Positions 27,042 to 37,227 of a stretch of 64,000 nucleotides of DNA are shown here, piece by piece. Positions within the stretch are counted from its first letter, which is position 1. Each line of letters opens with the position of its first letter. Made by a program: the position numbers and the translations under genes. The notes beneath the pieces were generated by a model. It was not told the origin of the DNA and did no database searches. It worked only from the letters and a program-made list of their open reading frames with translations. Origin of the DNA: [Clostridium] saccharolyticum WM1 (GTDB taxonomy: Bacteria; Bacillota; Clostridia; Lachnospirales; Lachnospiraceae); assembly GCF_000144625.1 (NCBI RefSeq), contig NC_014376.1:4426501-4490500 (forward strand), given 5' to 3'.

Positions 27042-29099
27042 TTAAGCAAGACCGCATCCGGTCAGAATCATGTCAATCAGCTTAATCGCAGCAAACGGCG
27101 CACAGATCCCCCCCAGGCCATAGACCAGCAGGTTTCTCTTCAGCAGCCTCTCAGCAGGCAGTTCCCGGTATTTTACCCCTTTTAAGGCCAAGGGGATCAG
27201 GGCAATAATGATCAGTGCGTTATAAATGATTGCCGAAAGCATGGCACTTGAAGCGCTGGTCAGCCCCATGAAATTTAAGGCGGCAAGCTGGGGGTAAATA
27301 CCGAAAAACAGTACCGGAATAATAGCGAAATACTTTGCCACATCGTTTGCAACGCTGAAGGTGGTTAAGGAGCCCCTTGTCATTAAAAGCTGTTTTCCGA
27401 TCCTGACAATATCAATGAGCTTGGTGGGGCTGGAATCTAAATCCACCATGTTTCCTGCCTCCTTGGCCGCCTGGGTTCCCGTATTCATGGCAACCGCAAC
27501 ATCTGCCTGAGCCAGGGCAGGCGCGTCATTTGTGCCGTCTCCCGTCATGGCCACCAGATGGCCTTTGGCCTGGTAGTCACGAATGAGAGCCAGCTTCGCT
27601 TCCGGCGTTGCTTCTGCCAGGAAATCATCAACGCCTGCTTCTGCGGCAATCGCCGCTGCCGTCATGGGATTATCCCCGGTGATCATAACGGTCTTGATGC
27701 CCATTTTGCGCAGGTCCTCAAACCGTTCCTTCACACCGTTTTTCACGATGTCCTTTAAATTGATCACACCCATTACCTGATCATTCTTTGCCACCACAAG
27801 GGGAGTCCCCCCCGCCTCGGCAACACGCTTAACAAAGGTCCCGCATTCCTCCGGATATCTGCCGCCCTTTTCCAGTACATAGGCTTTGATGGTATCGGCA
27901 GCCCCCTTCCGGATCTCATTTCCCTGATAGTTGATGCCGCTCATCCTGGTCTTTGCCGTAAATTCCACAAAGTTTGCTTCCAAGGCCGAAAGCTCCCTGC
28001 CGCGAATCCCAAACCGTTCCTTTGCCAGAACCACAATGCTTCTGCCTTCCGCCGTCTGGTCCGCAAGAGAGGAAAGCTGGGCTGCATCGGCAAGCTCCCG
28101 TTCCGTGATGTTTCCCACAGGAAGAAATTCGCTGGCCTGGCGGTTTCCAAGAGTTATGGTCCCGGTTTTATCAAGCAAAAGCACATCCACATCTCCGGCC
28201 GCCTCAATGGCGCGCCCGCTCATAGCCAGAACATTGGCCTGGTTTAACCGGCTCATGCCTGCAATGCCGATGGAGGAAAGCAGGGCACCGATGGTGGTAG
28301 GAGCAAGGCATACCAAGAGAGCAATGACATTGGTTATGGAAATGGCGGAGCCTGCCCCGGTCTGGACGCTTGCAAACCCGGTAAACGGCCGCAGGGCTGC
28401 CGTGACCACCAAAAAGATGATGGTAAGGGTTATAAGTAAAATCTGGAGGGCCACTTCGTTGGGGGTCTTCTTTCTGGATGCCCCCTCTACCATGGAAATC
28501 ATTTTATCCAGAAAGCTTTCTCCCGCTTCCGCTGTCACTTCAATGATCAGCCAGTCAGACACCAGGGTGGTTCCTCCGGTGACTGCGCTCCGGTCTCCTC
28601 CTGATTCCCGGATGACCGGTGCCGATTCCCCGGTAATGGCACTTTCGTCCACAGAGGCGGCGCCGTCGATCACTTCTCCATCCATGGGGATCTGCTCTCC
28701 AGCCTTCACGTACACGATATCTCCTTTTTTCAATGCATTGGAAAGGACTTCTGTATTTTCATCAATATTGGCAGCGGATTTCAGCTTTTTAGCCTTTACA
28801 TCCTTTTTGGCGCTGCGCAGGCTGTCTGCCTGTGCCCGCCCCCTCCCCTCTGCAATGGCCTCTGCAAAGTTGGCGAATAACACGGTAAACCACAAAATCA
28901 ACGATATGGTTAAGGTATAACCGGAATTTTCATCCTTAAGTCCTGCAAAGGAAATAAAAAATAAGATTCCAGTCAGGACCGCTCCTATATATACTACCAG
29001 CATGACAGGGTTTTTCACCTGCACACGGGGAGAAAGCTTTACAAAGGACTGTTTCAGCGCATCATAAAAGATGCTTTTATCAACACTCTTTTTTTCCAT
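27042..29099 (-). CDS. kdpB: Potassium-transporting ATPase subunit KdpB
   Basis: The 685-residue P-type ATPase subunit has the KdpB features: [19 protein letters not shown] in the first helix, [32 protein letters not shown], phosphorylation site [16 protein letters not shown] and [21 protein letters not shown]. It hydrolyses ATP to drive K+ uptake through KdpA. The ATG at 29099 is preferred over an in-frame GTG at 29108, which lies inside the ribosome site. It lies between kdpA and kdpC with short gaps. Confidence 0.97.
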   Translation of the reverse strand: MEKKSVDKSIFYDALKQSFVKLSPRVQVKNPVMLVVYIGAVLTGILFFISFAGLKDENSGYTLTISLILWFTVLFANFAEAIAEGRGRAQADSLRSAKKDVKAKKLKSAANIDENTEVLSNALKKGDIVYVKAGEQIPMDGEVIDGAASVDESAITGESAPVIRESGGDRSAVTGGTTLVSDWLIIEVTAEAGESFLDKMISMVEGASRKKTPNEVALQILLITLTIIFLVVTAALRPFTGFASVQTGAGSAISITNVIALLVCLAPTTIGALLSSIGIAGMSRLNQANVLAMSGRAIEAAGDVDVLLLDKTGTITLGNRQASEFLPVGNITERELADAAQLSSLADQTAEGRSIVVLAKERFGIRGRELSALEANFVEFTAKTRMSGINYQGNEIRKGAADTIKAYVLEKGGRYPEECGTFVKRVAEAGGTPLVVAKNDQVMGVINLKDIVKNGVKERFEDLRKMGIKTVMITGDNPMTAAAIAAEAGVDDFLAEATPEAKLALIRDYQAKGHLVAMTGDGTNDAPALAQADVAVAMNTGTQAAKEAGNMVDLDSSPTKLIDIVRIGKQLLMTRGSLTTFSVANDVAKYFAIIPVLFFGIYPQLAALNFMGLTSASSAMLSAIIYNALIIIALIPLALKGVKYRELPAERLLKRNLLVYGLGGICAPFAAIKLIDMILTGCGLA

Positions 29100-29114
29100 T
29101 TCAATCACCTTCTA

Positions 29115-30800
29115 TCACTGGGTTGTTAAAAAATCTGCGATTGGGCCTAGGGCAAGAGCCGGCAAAAAGCTCAGGGCGCCTATGATGAGGATCACACCAA
29201 TCAGAAGCCCTACAAATACGGTATTGCTGGTGGACAAAGTCCCTTCGCTGACAGCAACTGCTTTTTTCTGTGCCATATTCCCTGCAAGGAAAATGACAGC
29301 GGTCATGGGGATAAAGCGAACCAGCAGCATAATAATACCGCCTAAAACATTGGTAAATACGGTGTTCGCCTGAAAACCTGCAAAGGAACTGCCGTTGTTG
29401 TTTGCCATGGAGGAGAAGGCATACAAAATCTCCGAAAATCCATGGGCTCCTGAATTGGTCAGCCATGACCGGGCCTCAGGCACAGCAACTGCGGCAGAAG
29501 TGCCAAGCAGGGTCAGGAGCGGAGGTACCAGGACGATTAAGCATACCATTTTCATATCAAAGGGCTCCACCTTCTTCCCTAAGTACTCCGGTGTCCGTCC
29601 AACCATCAGTCCTGCTATGAATACGGTGAGGAGCACAAAGGCAAGCATTCCGTAAAGTCCGCTTCCCACGCCGCCGAATACAATTTCTCCAAGCTGCATG
29701 AGGAACATGGGAACCATTCCTCCAAGGGGAGTCAGGCTGTCGTGCATGGCGTTTACAGAGCCGTTTGATGCCGCCGTAGTTACAACAGCCCATAAGGATG
29801 AAGCGCCTACACCATGGATCACCTCCTTGCCTTCCATGCTGCCGGAAGCTGCCACCTGTTCAAATACAGGACCGGCGAACTGCTCGCTGGCAGTTGTTGC
29901 TGCCAGGGCCGCCCCAAAAAAAATTAACATGGTGAGGTAGATGGACCGGCCCTGTCTGCTGTCTTTTACCGCCCCTCCAAAACTTACGCAAAGGGCCGCA
30001 GGAATCAGCAAAATGGACAGGGACTGTACCATGTTGGAAAAGGCGGTAGGATTCTCAAGAGGGAATGCAGAGTTCACTCCAAAGAAACCGCCTCCGTTTG
30101 TTCCCAGCTGCTTGATGGCAATCTGGCTTGCTGCAGGACCTAAGGGAATTGTCTGCAAAGCCCCGCTTTCCAGCATGGTTACGTCTTTGTAAGGGCCAAA
30201 GGTCTGCACTACCCCCTGGGAAACAAGGAGCAGAGCCACTACAAAGGAAAGTGGGATGAGAAGATAGAGCGTGGTTCTTACCAAGTCCGCCCAAAAATTT
30301 CCAATGGTCTTTTTCTGTCTCAGGACCAAGCCTCTGATCAAGGCAAAAAGGACTGCGATCCCCGTTGCTGCCGATACAAAGTTCTGGACGGCAAGGCCTG
30401 TAAACTGGGTGAAATACGACAGGTCGGATTCACCTGAATATGCCTGCCAGTTGGTATTGGTAGTAAAGCTTGCGGCCGTGTTAAAGGCCAGGTGCCAGCT
30501 GGTACCCTTCATCCTTTCCGGATTAAAGGGCAGTGCCCCCTGGAGCATCAGCAAGAGAAAAAGAAAAACAAAGCCAACCCCACTGAATAACAAAACAGAA
30601 ACCGCATATTTCCCCGCGTTCATTTCTTCCCCGGCAGCAGTACCCATAAGCTTATAGATCACCCGTTCCACAGGGGCTAAAACAGGGGTAAGAAACACCC
30701 TTTGCCCTGTCATCACCTTGTATATATAGATTCCCAGGGGAATGGACAATCCAACTAACACTGCCATATAAATCAGATCCTGCATTACCATAACGCTCAT
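29115..30800 (-). CDS. kdpA: Potassium-transporting ATPase subunit KdpA
   Basis: The 561-residue integral membrane protein belongs to the superfamily of K+ transporters with four pore loops. Visible signatures include [58 protein letters not shown] and [17 protein letters not shown], which are the four selectivity-loop regions. It forms the K+-selective path of KdpFABC. The start overlaps the stop of the microprotein KdpF (TTATGA). GAGGTG precedes it inside kdpF. Confidence 0.97.
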   Translation of the reverse strand: MSVMVMQDLIYMAVLVGLSIPLGIYIYKVMTGQRVFLTPVLAPVERVIYKLMGTAAGEEMNAGKYAVSVLLFSGVGFVFLFLLLMLQGALPFNPERMKGTSWHLAFNTAASFTTNTNWQAYSGESDLSYFTQFTGLAVQNFVSAATGIAVLFALIRGLVLRQKKTIGNFWADLVRTTLYLLIPLSFVVALLLVSQGVVQTFGPYKDVTMLESGALQTIPLGPAASQIAIKQLGTNGGGFFGVNSAFPLENPTAFSNMVQSLSILLIPAALCVSFGGAVKDSRQGRSIYLTMLIFFGAALAATTASEQFAGPVFEQVAASGSMEGKEVIHGVGASSLWAVVTTAASNGSVNAMHDSLTPLGGMVPMFLMQLGEIVFGGVGSGLYGMLAFVLLTVFIAGLMVGRTPEYLGKKVEPFDMKMVCLIVLVPPLLTLLGTSAAVAVPEARSWLTNSGAHGFSEILYAFSSMANNNGSSFAGFQANTVFTNVLGGIIMLLVRFIPMTAVIFLAGNMAQKKAVAVSEGTLSTSNTVFVGLLIGVILIIGALSFLPALALGPIADFLTTQ

Positions 30801-30886
30801 AAACGGTCACCTCGAAATAGTACGTAAAATAAATAAATTAACAGTGAAACGCCGATAATGCCTACCAGCATTAAGATAACTCCCAT
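30797..30886 (-). CDS. kdpF: KdpF microprotein (29 residues)
   Basis: This gene is too short for usual ORF cut-offs. The ATG at 30886 stands eight bases behind AGGAGATG and opens a 29-residue single-helix peptide ([20 protein letters not shown], then YVLFRGDRL). Length, hydrophobicity and position in front of kdpA match KdpF, the lipid-like stabiliser of the Kdp complex. Its stop TGA overlaps the kdpA ATG, so the two are translationally coupled. Confidence 0.88.
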   Translation of the reverse strand: MGVILMLVGIIGVSLLIYLFYVLFRGDRL

Positions 30887-31015
30887 GACTTCATCTCCTG
30901 ATCATTTAATTTTTCTCCTGCTGTCTGCCTAATCCACGGCATACGGCAGAATCCATCCAGCCGCTGTTTCCAGAACAGATGCCGGAAGAAGGAATCGTTT
31001 TCCCTTATGCACACA

Positions 31016-31083
31016 ATCATAGCAAAGAAAAAATCAAGACAGTGTTAAGATGGAAAGGAGAAGTGTCAAGAAGTTGTCAAGAA
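31016..31083 (-). promoter_or_regulatory. kdp promoter with tandem KdpE-like sites
   Basis: Minus strand: -10 TATGAT (31016-31021, preceded by TGC), a poor -35 CACTGT at 17 bases, and upstream two direct repeats TTCTTGACA (31064-31072 and 31075-31083) spaced 11 bases, one helical turn. A weak -35 with activator repeats behind it suits KdpE activation. The region 30887-31250 holds no gene. Confidence 0.55.
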
Positions 31084-31250
31084 CCTATCTTATATCCTTT
31101 TATGCGATGGCTGGAAAGGCCAGGGCCTGCTTGTCAGCAACTGGGATACCAGCAAGAGCCGGCCGGGAAATACTAAATCATCAATGGAAAAGAAAAATCG
31201 ATTTGCATGAAATTCATTAAAAAGTGGAAAAGATTGCATCATAACTCCGT

Positions 31251-31295
31251 AAAACAGCATCCTGCCCATTAAAAGGAAGCAGGATGCTGTTTTTT
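31251..31295. terminator. Bidirectional-type terminator between kdp and the transketolase operon
   Basis: AAAACAGCATCCTGC and GCAGGATGCTGTTTT form a perfect 15-bp stem including A/T ends (31251-31265 and 31279-31293), with T-runs on both strands. On the minus strand it ends the transketolase transcript. Confidence 0.85.
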
Positions 31296-31363
31296 ATTCT
31301 ATGTATCACATGCCCCATAAATCATAAGAATACAAGGCAATATTCCTGCAAAAACGCAGTTTA

Positions 31364-32311
31364 TTATCCTTGATGATAAAAATGAAGGATACGTCCGGCC
31401 AGACTTTCTGAATCTAATTCATATGCTCTCAGCAATTCCCTTGCAGAGCCTGATCTTCCGTAGACGTCATTGACACCTATTTTTAATACCGGAACCGGAT
31501 AATATTCAGACAGGACATCACACACTGCGCTTCCCAATCCGCCGATAATGGAATGTTCCTCCGCCACCACTACCTTTCCCGTTTTTTTTGCCGACCGGAT
31601 CACCAGATCCTTATCCAGAGGCTTAATGGTATGGATATTTATGATTTGAGCCTGAAGCCCTTTTTCTGCCAACATCTTCTCTGCTTCCAGAACCTCATTT
31701 ACCAGGATTCCATTTGCTATGATGGTAATATCTGTCCCCTCTTTTAAAACCACACCTTTCCCCATCTGAAACCGATAGCCCTCCTTCTGATTCAGGGAAG
31801 GAACAGGAACTCTTCCAAACCTTAAATAAACAGGCCCTTTGTGTTCATAAGCCGCTTTCACCGCTGCTTTCGCTTCCACATCATCCGAAGGACACAGGAC
31901 AACCATTCCCGGTATGGTTCTTATAAGTGCAAAATCCTCATTGCATTGATGAGTGGCTCCATCCTCTCCAACGGAGATTCCTCCGTGAGTGGCTCCTATT
32001 TTTACATTTAAACCAGGGTATCCGATGGAATTACGGATCTGCTCAAATGCACGGCCTGCTGCAAACATGGCAAAGGAACTGGCAAAGGGAATTTTACCTG
32101 TTAAAGACAGCCCGGCCGCAACTCCCATCATATTGCACTCAGCAATTCCGCAGTCAATATGCCGGTCTGGATATGTCTTTCTAAAATATGCGGTCTTAGT
32201 TGCCGAAGCCAGGTCAGCGTCCAATACATATAAGTCTTCATGGATACCGCCTAATTCTACCAGTGCTTCCCCGTAGCTGTCCCTGGTTGCTTTCTTTATG
32301 ATCTCTGACAT
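31364..32311 (-). CDS. Transketolase, C-terminal (pyrimidine-binding) subunit
   Basis: The 315-residue protein carries the Pyr domain and C-terminal domain of transketolase: DADLASATKTAYFRKTYPDR, CGIAECNMMGVAAGLS, IGATHGGISVGEDGATHQ, DVEAKAAVKAAY and VVVAEEHSIIGGLGSAV. It pairs with the subunit encoded just upstream to bind thiamine diphosphate. Split transketolases are usual in clostridia, often in sugar PTS operons. The gene overlaps the upstream subunit by 16 bases. Together they would move two-carbon units between pentose phosphates. Confidence 0.93.
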   Translation of the reverse strand: MSEIIKKATRDSYGEALVELGGIHEDLYVLDADLASATKTAYFRKTYPDRHIDCGIAECNMMGVAAGLSLTGKIPFASSFAMFAAGRAFEQIRNSIGYPGLNVKIGATHGGISVGEDGATHQCNEDFALIRTIPGMVVLCPSDDVEAKAAVKAAYEHKGPVYLRFGRVPVPSLNQKEGYRFQMGKGVVLKEGTDITIIANGILVNEVLEAEKMLAEKGLQAQIINIHTIKPLDKDLVIRSAKKTGKVVVAEEHSIIGGLGSAVCDVLSEYYPVPVLKIGVNDVYGRSGSARELLRAYELDSESLAGRILHFYHQG

Positions 32312-33135
32312 AAAAAAATCCTTTCCCTTTCCAATTCCTTCATGGCAAGCTGATACTGTTCCTCATTCAAAGCGCCGCTATGCCATGACAGATTATTTTC
32401 CATAAACGAAATTCCTTTTCCTTTCACTGTTTTTGCTATAATGACCGTTGGCTTCCCCTTTGTCTCCCTAGCCTTCAAGAAGGCTTTTTCCAACTCCTGA
32501 AAGCTATGTCCATCCACAGTGACCGCATGAAATCCAAACGCTTCAAACTTCTGATCAATCGGATAAGGAGAGCAGATTTCTTCAACGGTTCCGTCGATCT
32601 GGAGATTGTTATTATCTATAATCACAACCAGATGGTCTAATTTCCTGTGGGCTGCAAACATCGCCGCTTCCCATACCTGCCCTTCCTGTATTTCCCCGTC
32701 TCCTGCCAAGGCGTAAACCCGGTAGTTTTTCAAAGACAGCGCTCCTGACAATGCCATCCCCACGGCAACTGAAATCCCCTGTCCCAAGGAACCGCTGGAC
32801 ATATCCACGCCAGGTGTTTTTTTCATATCCGGATGCCCCTGCAGCCTGGAACCTAATTTCCGGAACGTCGTCAGTTCAGACGCAGGGAAAAAGCCCCGCT
32901 GAGCCAGAGCGGCATAATATCCCGGTGTTGCATGACCCTTGGATAAGACAAACCGGTCACGGTCTTCTTTCCCCGGATCTTTTTCGTCAATATTCATTTC
33001 TTTAAAAAATAAGTAAGCCAGTATTTCCGCTGCGGATAAAGAACCGCCCGGATGTCCGCAGCCAGCATGATATACGGCATCTATGATACCCTTGCGGATA
33101 CCATTGGCTGTTAATTTCAGCTCCTCATATTCCAT
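32296..33135 (-). CDS. Transketolase, N-terminal (ThDP-binding) subunit
   Basis: The 279-residue protein is the PP domain: GCGHPGGSLSAAEILAYLFF, DRFVLSKGHATPGYYAALAQ, GSRLQGHPDMKKTPGVDMSS, GSLGQGISVAVGMALSG, and the thiamine diphosphate/Mg2+ motif GDGEIQEGQVWEAAMFA. It starts at ATG 33135 behind AGAGGG; upstream codons in frame belong to the terminator region. It follows the PTS IIC gene but is separated from it by a strong terminator at 33184-33226, so its expression may be lower or conditional. Confidence 0.93.
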   Translation of the reverse strand: MEYEELKLTANGIRKGIIDAVYHAGCGHPGGSLSAAEILAYLFFKEMNIDEKDPGKEDRDRFVLSKGHATPGYYAALAQRGFFPASELTTFRKLGSRLQGHPDMKKTPGVDMSSGSLGQGISVAVGMALSGALSLKNYRVYALAGDGEIQEGQVWEAAMFAAHRKLDHLVVIIDNNNLQIDGTVEEICSPYPIDQKFEAFGFHAVTVDGHSFQELEKAFLKARETKGKPTVIIAKTVKGKGISFMENNLSWHSGALNEEQYQLAMKELERERIFLCQRS

Positions 33136-33183
33136 CCCAATCCCTCTTTCTAAACAATCTGACAGCGAACCCTGTCTTCCGGT

Positions 33184-33226
33184 AAAAAAAGCGCTGTAAT
33201 GCCTGTATATCATCAGGCATTACAGC
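33184..33226 (-). terminator. Terminator between the PTS IIC gene and transketolase
   Basis: GCTGTAATGCCTG (33193-33205) and CAGGCATTACAGC (33214-33226) form a perfect 13-bp stem. On the minus strand seven T residues follow (33184-33190). It lies inside what otherwise looks like one operon. Confidence 0.85.
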
Positions 33227-33241
33227 CTTCCCCATGTATCA

Positions 33242-34591
33242 TTATTTAACGTCTTTCCTGTCAGACTTTACAGCTGAGACAGCGATCATGACTGCCAGCA
33301 CCCCAAAAACGAATATGGCAGCTGCCATAGGCCCTAACTGTCCGGCTTTCCCCATTAAAAATCCGGAAGCTATAAAATCCAGATCAGAAAAGGTTGTTCC
33401 CTGATAACCCAGATCTCCCAGCAGGGGCATTAATAAAAGCGGTGCAAAGGTCAGCATCAAACCGTTTATAAAAGAACCGAATACCGCTCCTTTTACCCCT
33501 CCGTTGGCATTGCCGAAAACTCCTGCCGTTGCGCCGCAGAAGAAATGAGGCACAACACCCGGCAATATAATGATTCCGCCGGTAAGAACCAGAATCGCCA
33601 TACCCACAATCCCGCCGGCAAAACTGGAGAAAAAACCAATCAATACAGCATTAGGCGCAAAGGTATAAACAATCGGACAGTCCAGGGCCGGCTTTGCATT
33701 GGGAATCAGTTTTTCTGAAATGCCTTTGAACGCAGGCACGATTTCTGCAAGGATCAGACGGACTCCCTGTAATATAATTACTACACCTGCTGCAAATTGG
33801 ATTCCTTTTGTAATGGAAAACATGATATAATTCTTTCCGTCTGACCAGTTGTTCTTAATATAGTCCGGTCCGCAAAAAAGCGCAAGAACCACATAAAAGA
33901 GAACCATCGTCAGGGAAATGGAAACCGAACTGTCTCTTAAAAATGCAAGGGATTTCGGGAAATCTATCTCTTCCGTTGATTTTGAATTTTTCCCTACTAA
34001 TTTACCGATCATTGCGGAAGACCAGTATCCGATGGTGCTGAAATGACCGAAGGCCACATCATCGGTTTTGGTTATCTTTTTCATGGTCGGCTGAGCCAGG
34101 GCAGGGAATAACACCATAACAATTCCAAGGGCAACCGAGCCCACCACTACGGTCATCGCCGTAGACATGCCGATGGTAATTAAGATAACGCCGATCATGC
34201 ATGCCATGTAAAGAGTATGGTGTCCTGTGAGAAAGACATATTTAAACCTGGTAATACGGGCAATGATAATGTTGGCAAACATCCCGAAAAACATAATCAA
34301 GGCAGTGACCTGGCCATAGTCCTTTAATGCTACCGCAATAATGGCCTCATTGTTGGGCACAACCCCTGCCGTATGAAATGCTTCCTGAAACATTCCTCCA
34401 AAGGGAGCCAGGGATGCGACGATCACATCTGCTCCTGCCGATAGTACGATAAAACCCAGAAATGATTTTATGGTACCCCTGATGGTATCTGCTGCCGGTT
34501 TTCTTTGCAGCAGCAAACCAATGAACGCAATGAATGCCACTAACACTGCAGGGGTTGAAAGAATTTCCTGAATGATTTTTAAAACAGCCAT
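33242..34591 (-). CDS. PTS ascorbate-type permease, EIIC component (UlaA/SgaT family)
   Basis: The 449-residue membrane protein follows the UlaA fold: FIGLLLQRKPAADTIRGTIK, SFLGFIVLSAGADVIVASL, FLTGHHTLYMACMIGVILIT and IILQGVRLILAEIVPAFKGI. It would transport ascorbate or a related sugar acid or pentose derivative with phosphorylation. The IIB partner is encoded just upstream and the EIIA domain is at the C-terminus of the regulator. No ulaDEFG-type catabolic enzymes are present, only transketolase, so the true substrate is open. Confidence 0.9.
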   Translation of the reverse strand: MAVLKIIQEILSTPAVLVAFIAFIGLLLQRKPAADTIRGTIKSFLGFIVLSAGADVIVASLAPFGGMFQEAFHTAGVVPNNEAIIAVALKDYGQVTALIMFFGMFANIIIARITRFKYVFLTGHHTLYMACMIGVILITIGMSTAMTVVVGSVALGIVMVLFPALAQPTMKKITKTDDVAFGHFSTIGYWSSAMIGKLVGKNSKSTEEIDFPKSLAFLRDSSVSISLTMVLFYVVLALFCGPDYIKNNWSDGKNYIMFSITKGIQFAAGVVIILQGVRLILAEIVPAFKGISEKLIPNAKPALDCPIVYTFAPNAVLIGFFSSFAGGIVGMAILVLTGGIIILPGVVPHFFCGATAGVFGNANGGVKGAVFGSFINGLMLTFAPLLLMPLLGDLGYQGTTFSDLDFIASGFLMGKAGQLGPMAAAIFVFGVLAVMIAVSAVKSDRKDVK

Positions 34592-34614
34592 GGCTTTCTC
34601 CTTTCAATGCACAA

Positions 34615-34896
34615 TCAGATTACATTCCGCTTCCTTAACGCCTCTTCCAATTTTTCCTTCAGTTCTTTTTTATCCAGCAGGTTCTCCAGCTCCACCACCC
34701 CTTTTAAATGGGTCATTCCCATTGCGATATCTCTTCCTGCAATAAAAAGGTCTGCTGCTCCCGGTGTGGCACCTCCCAAATCACTGTGATCCACCTCGAC
34801 CCCCGCAGCGCCGATTTCCTTTAACACATTTTTTATATTCATTTCCACCATAAAGCTGCTTCCAAGTCCCGAACCGCAAACCGCCAATATCTTCAT
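34615..34896 (-). CDS. PTS EIIB component (SgaB/UlaB type)
   Basis: The 93-residue protein begins MKILAVCGSGLGSSFMVEMN. Cys7 in the P-loop-like CGSGLGSS is the phosphocysteine of lactate/ascorbate-type EIIB proteins. It passes phosphate from EIIA to the sugar carried by EIIC. The gene is placed between the activator/EIIA gene and the EIIC gene with gaps of about 20 bases and has its own AGGAGG. Length is normal for the family. Confidence 0.9.
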   Translation of the reverse strand: MKILAVCGSGLGSSFMVEMNIKNVLKEIGAAGVEVDHSDLGGATPGAADLFIAGRDIAMGMTHLKGVVELENLLDKKELKEKLEEALRKRNVI

Positions 34897-34916
34897 ATAA
34901 TTTCCTCCTGGTCTGT

Positions 34917-36989
34917 TTATGCTTCTTCCATATCAATCAATTCCATCACATCCTCTACGGAACTGCAGGCTAATAATTGTTCCCTGGTATCTTCATTGGT
35001 TAAAATATTCGATAATTGAGCAAGGGCTCTTAAATGTGTGTGATTATCAATGGCAGCCAGGGTAATGAAGACCTTCACCGGCTTCTGGGGATTATCCAGC
35101 ACGCAGACCTCTTCTTCCAGCTTTAAAAAACTCATTCCCAGCCTATGGACTCCTGCCTGACTTTGCGCATGAGGAATTGCTACATAGGGACAGATTACGA
35201 TATAAGGACCAAAACCCTTCACATTGCCAATCATTGCATTGATGTACTCATTTGTTATGGAACCATTCTCCAATAAAGGCTTTGCCCCCAGCCTGATGGC
35301 TTCCTCCCAGGTATTTACTCTGGAAGCAAATAGTATGGTTTCCTTCGTAAGAAGGTCTTTTATCACAGGTAATCCTTCCCTTCCGATTTCTTCTTTCTTA
35401 TATCGTTTCTGCAGGAGATTTTTTAAGTCACCCCATAACCCCTTCTGGTCATGGATCACCGCGTATTTTTCCACGATTTCCAGGATTGAATGAACGGTGA
35501 TCCCTGCCTCTGACTTGATCCCAAATACCGATGAATAAACCGCTTCGCTGATGACAATCCGCTCTTCTACCGTTAAGATGGGAGAGGACAGGAACAAATG
35601 CTTCTCTGCAGGCACACAAATTCCCTCCGTAGTGGAAAAAACCATATCATAGGTTTCCGGCGGAATCTCTTGAAATTCTTCTGCATTACAAGTGTCCGCG
35701 AAATGTATTTCAGGAAATATCTTTTTCAACTGGTTTTTCATCATGACGGAGCTTGCAATCCCGTTCTGGCATACAATAATGGCTCTTTTCCTGATCTTTT
35801 CCTGATCCGGCAGCTCCATTACCGTCATGAAATACAAGGCTATGTAGGCAATCTCATCCTCGGGAATCAAGCAGTCCAAATAGTCCCCAAAAGGCTCCAG
35901 CACCAATCTGCATATGTCAAACACTTCTCCATACTCTTTTTTAACCTGCTTCAATGCCGGATTCACCACTGGTATCCCATATTTCAGCCGAAAGCAGGCC
36001 AAATGCAAATGCATCAGCATATTTTCTGATATGCCAGTCTTTGCCTGCACCTCAGTTCCTGTGATGACCTCAAACCGGTTAATCAGGCTCTGGCACAGTT
36101 CCTGCAAAAACACGCTTTCCTGGCTGTAAAGCCGGGAATACATTTTGTCACCTATAACCGTACTTAACAGTAGAACAAATAAATAGTCAACCTCTTCTTC
36201 CGGCAAATGAAATGTCAGTGATTCATAAAAAGCTGTAACGGCTGCATAAAGGGGAAGTTGGTTCCACGTAGTCTCATGTATAGAAACAGGCAAGTATGCA
36301 ATGGACCGGAAGTGATAAGGAAGCAGGCTGATAAAATATATCACCTGAATCAAATACTCCTTCATAACCGGCAGGTTAAATTCCTTAATCAATGCCTCTG
36401 TCTTGCCTTTTGCCTCCTCAAAGACCGCTTCGTAAGACCCATCCGAAACAGCCAGTGACATTAATTTCTTACATAAAAAATTGTCTTTTAAATTAATAAT
36501 TGCAAGCAGCACCAGAGAACGGATTTTAACAGGATCCCCTTCAAAGTAATACCCCTGTTTTCTTGAGTACTTTAATTCCACCTTATACTGCCTGCCGATC
36601 TTTGCAATTTTTTTTAAATCACATAAAATTGTATTTTTGCTTGATTGCAGGTTGATAATAAAATGATTCAGCCCCAAGGGCTCCCTTGTACAAAAAATCT
36701 GAATACAGATAATCCAGATTTTATTTTCCCCATTGACCGCAAATTTCTGGGGAGGCAGGTTTAATCGGGATACTTTGCTGATGGTTTCCTTATGAATGAG
36801 AAATTTGCCTTTTGACAATCTGATCAACTCGATCTCATTTTCTTTCAGCAGCTCATTGATTTTGCCAACATCATATTCAATCTGCCTTTTGGTACATCCC
36901 AGCAGATCCATGGCCTTGCTTACGGAAAAATTCCTGTCATTCAGCAAATACTGCAATAAATTGAACGCGCGCTTTTCAATAATTAGCAT
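34917..36989 (-). CDS. PRD-containing transcriptional activator with EIIB-like and EIIA domains
   Basis: The 690-residue protein has N-terminal helix-turn-helix domains (SVSKAMDLLGCTKRQIEYDV and a second around 110-150). Two PTS regulation domains follow to about residue 400, then an EIIB-like segment RKRAIIVCQNGIASSVMM. A C-terminal EIIA of fructose/mannitol type has the active His in YVAIPHAQSQAG. It is of the MtlR/LicR type, acting on DNA rather than RNA. Because no separate EIIA gene exists here, its EIIA may also feed the IIB and IIC proteins. It is first in the operon. AAAGAGGTGG precedes the ATG. Confidence 0.9.
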   Translation of the reverse strand: MLIIEKRAFNLLQYLLNDRNFSVSKAMDLLGCTKRQIEYDVGKINELLKENEIELIRLSKGKFLIHKETISKVSRLNLPPQKFAVNGENKIWIICIQIFCTREPLGLNHFIINLQSSKNTILCDLKKIAKIGRQYKVELKYSRKQGYYFEGDPVKIRSLVLLAIINLKDNFLCKKLMSLAVSDGSYEAVFEEAKGKTEALIKEFNLPVMKEYLIQVIYFISLLPYHFRSIAYLPVSIHETTWNQLPLYAAVTAFYESLTFHLPEEEVDYLFVLLLSTVIGDKMYSRLYSQESVFLQELCQSLINRFEVITGTEVQAKTGISENMLMHLHLACFRLKYGIPVVNPALKQVKKEYGEVFDICRLVLEPFGDYLDCLIPEDEIAYIALYFMTVMELPDQEKIRKRAIIVCQNGIASSVMMKNQLKKIFPEIHFADTCNAEEFQEIPPETYDMVFSTTEGICVPAEKHLFLSSPILTVEERIVISEAVYSSVFGIKSEAGITVHSILEIVEKYAVIHDQKGLWGDLKNLLQKRYKKEEIGREGLPVIKDLLTKETILFASRVNTWEEAIRLGAKPLLENGSITNEYINAMIGNVKGFGPYIVICPYVAIPHAQSQAGVHRLGMSFLKLEEEVCVLDNPQKPVKVFITLAAIDNHTHLRALAQLSNILTNEDTREQLLACSSVEDVMELIDMEEA

Positions 36990-37133
36990 TGTCCCACCTC
37001 TTTTTTATGCAATATATCACTGATTCCCTATAATTATTATAATGAATCAGGCATTATTTTACCATTTTCATTGGTACCTAAATTTGTCACCTGAAATCAG
37101 ACAAAAATGGACTCATGTCTGTTTGCCGCCCAT

Positions 37134-37168
37134 AAAAAAATGAGAGCAATGCAGATTCATTGCCCTCA
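37134..37168 (-). terminator. Terminator after the GlgX-like gene
   Basis: TGAGAGCAATG and CATTGCCCTCA (37141-37151, 37158-37168; one mismatch) make the stem. On the minus strand seven T residues follow. Confidence 0.85.
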
Positions 37169-37227
37169 GACATATCATAACCGTATATAATTTTTTTACA
37201 CTGCAATTACAGTCAAACAAAGATGGC

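Noticed and set aside
27931-28920. Long open frame on the plus strand opposite kdpB
   Set aside because: It is an antisense shadow of a strongly conserved gene, with no ribosome site or protein-like features.
30887-31250. Possible c-di-AMP (ydaO) riboswitch upstream of kdp
   Set aside because: The conserved ydaO blocks are not present; the repeats fit KdpE sites better.
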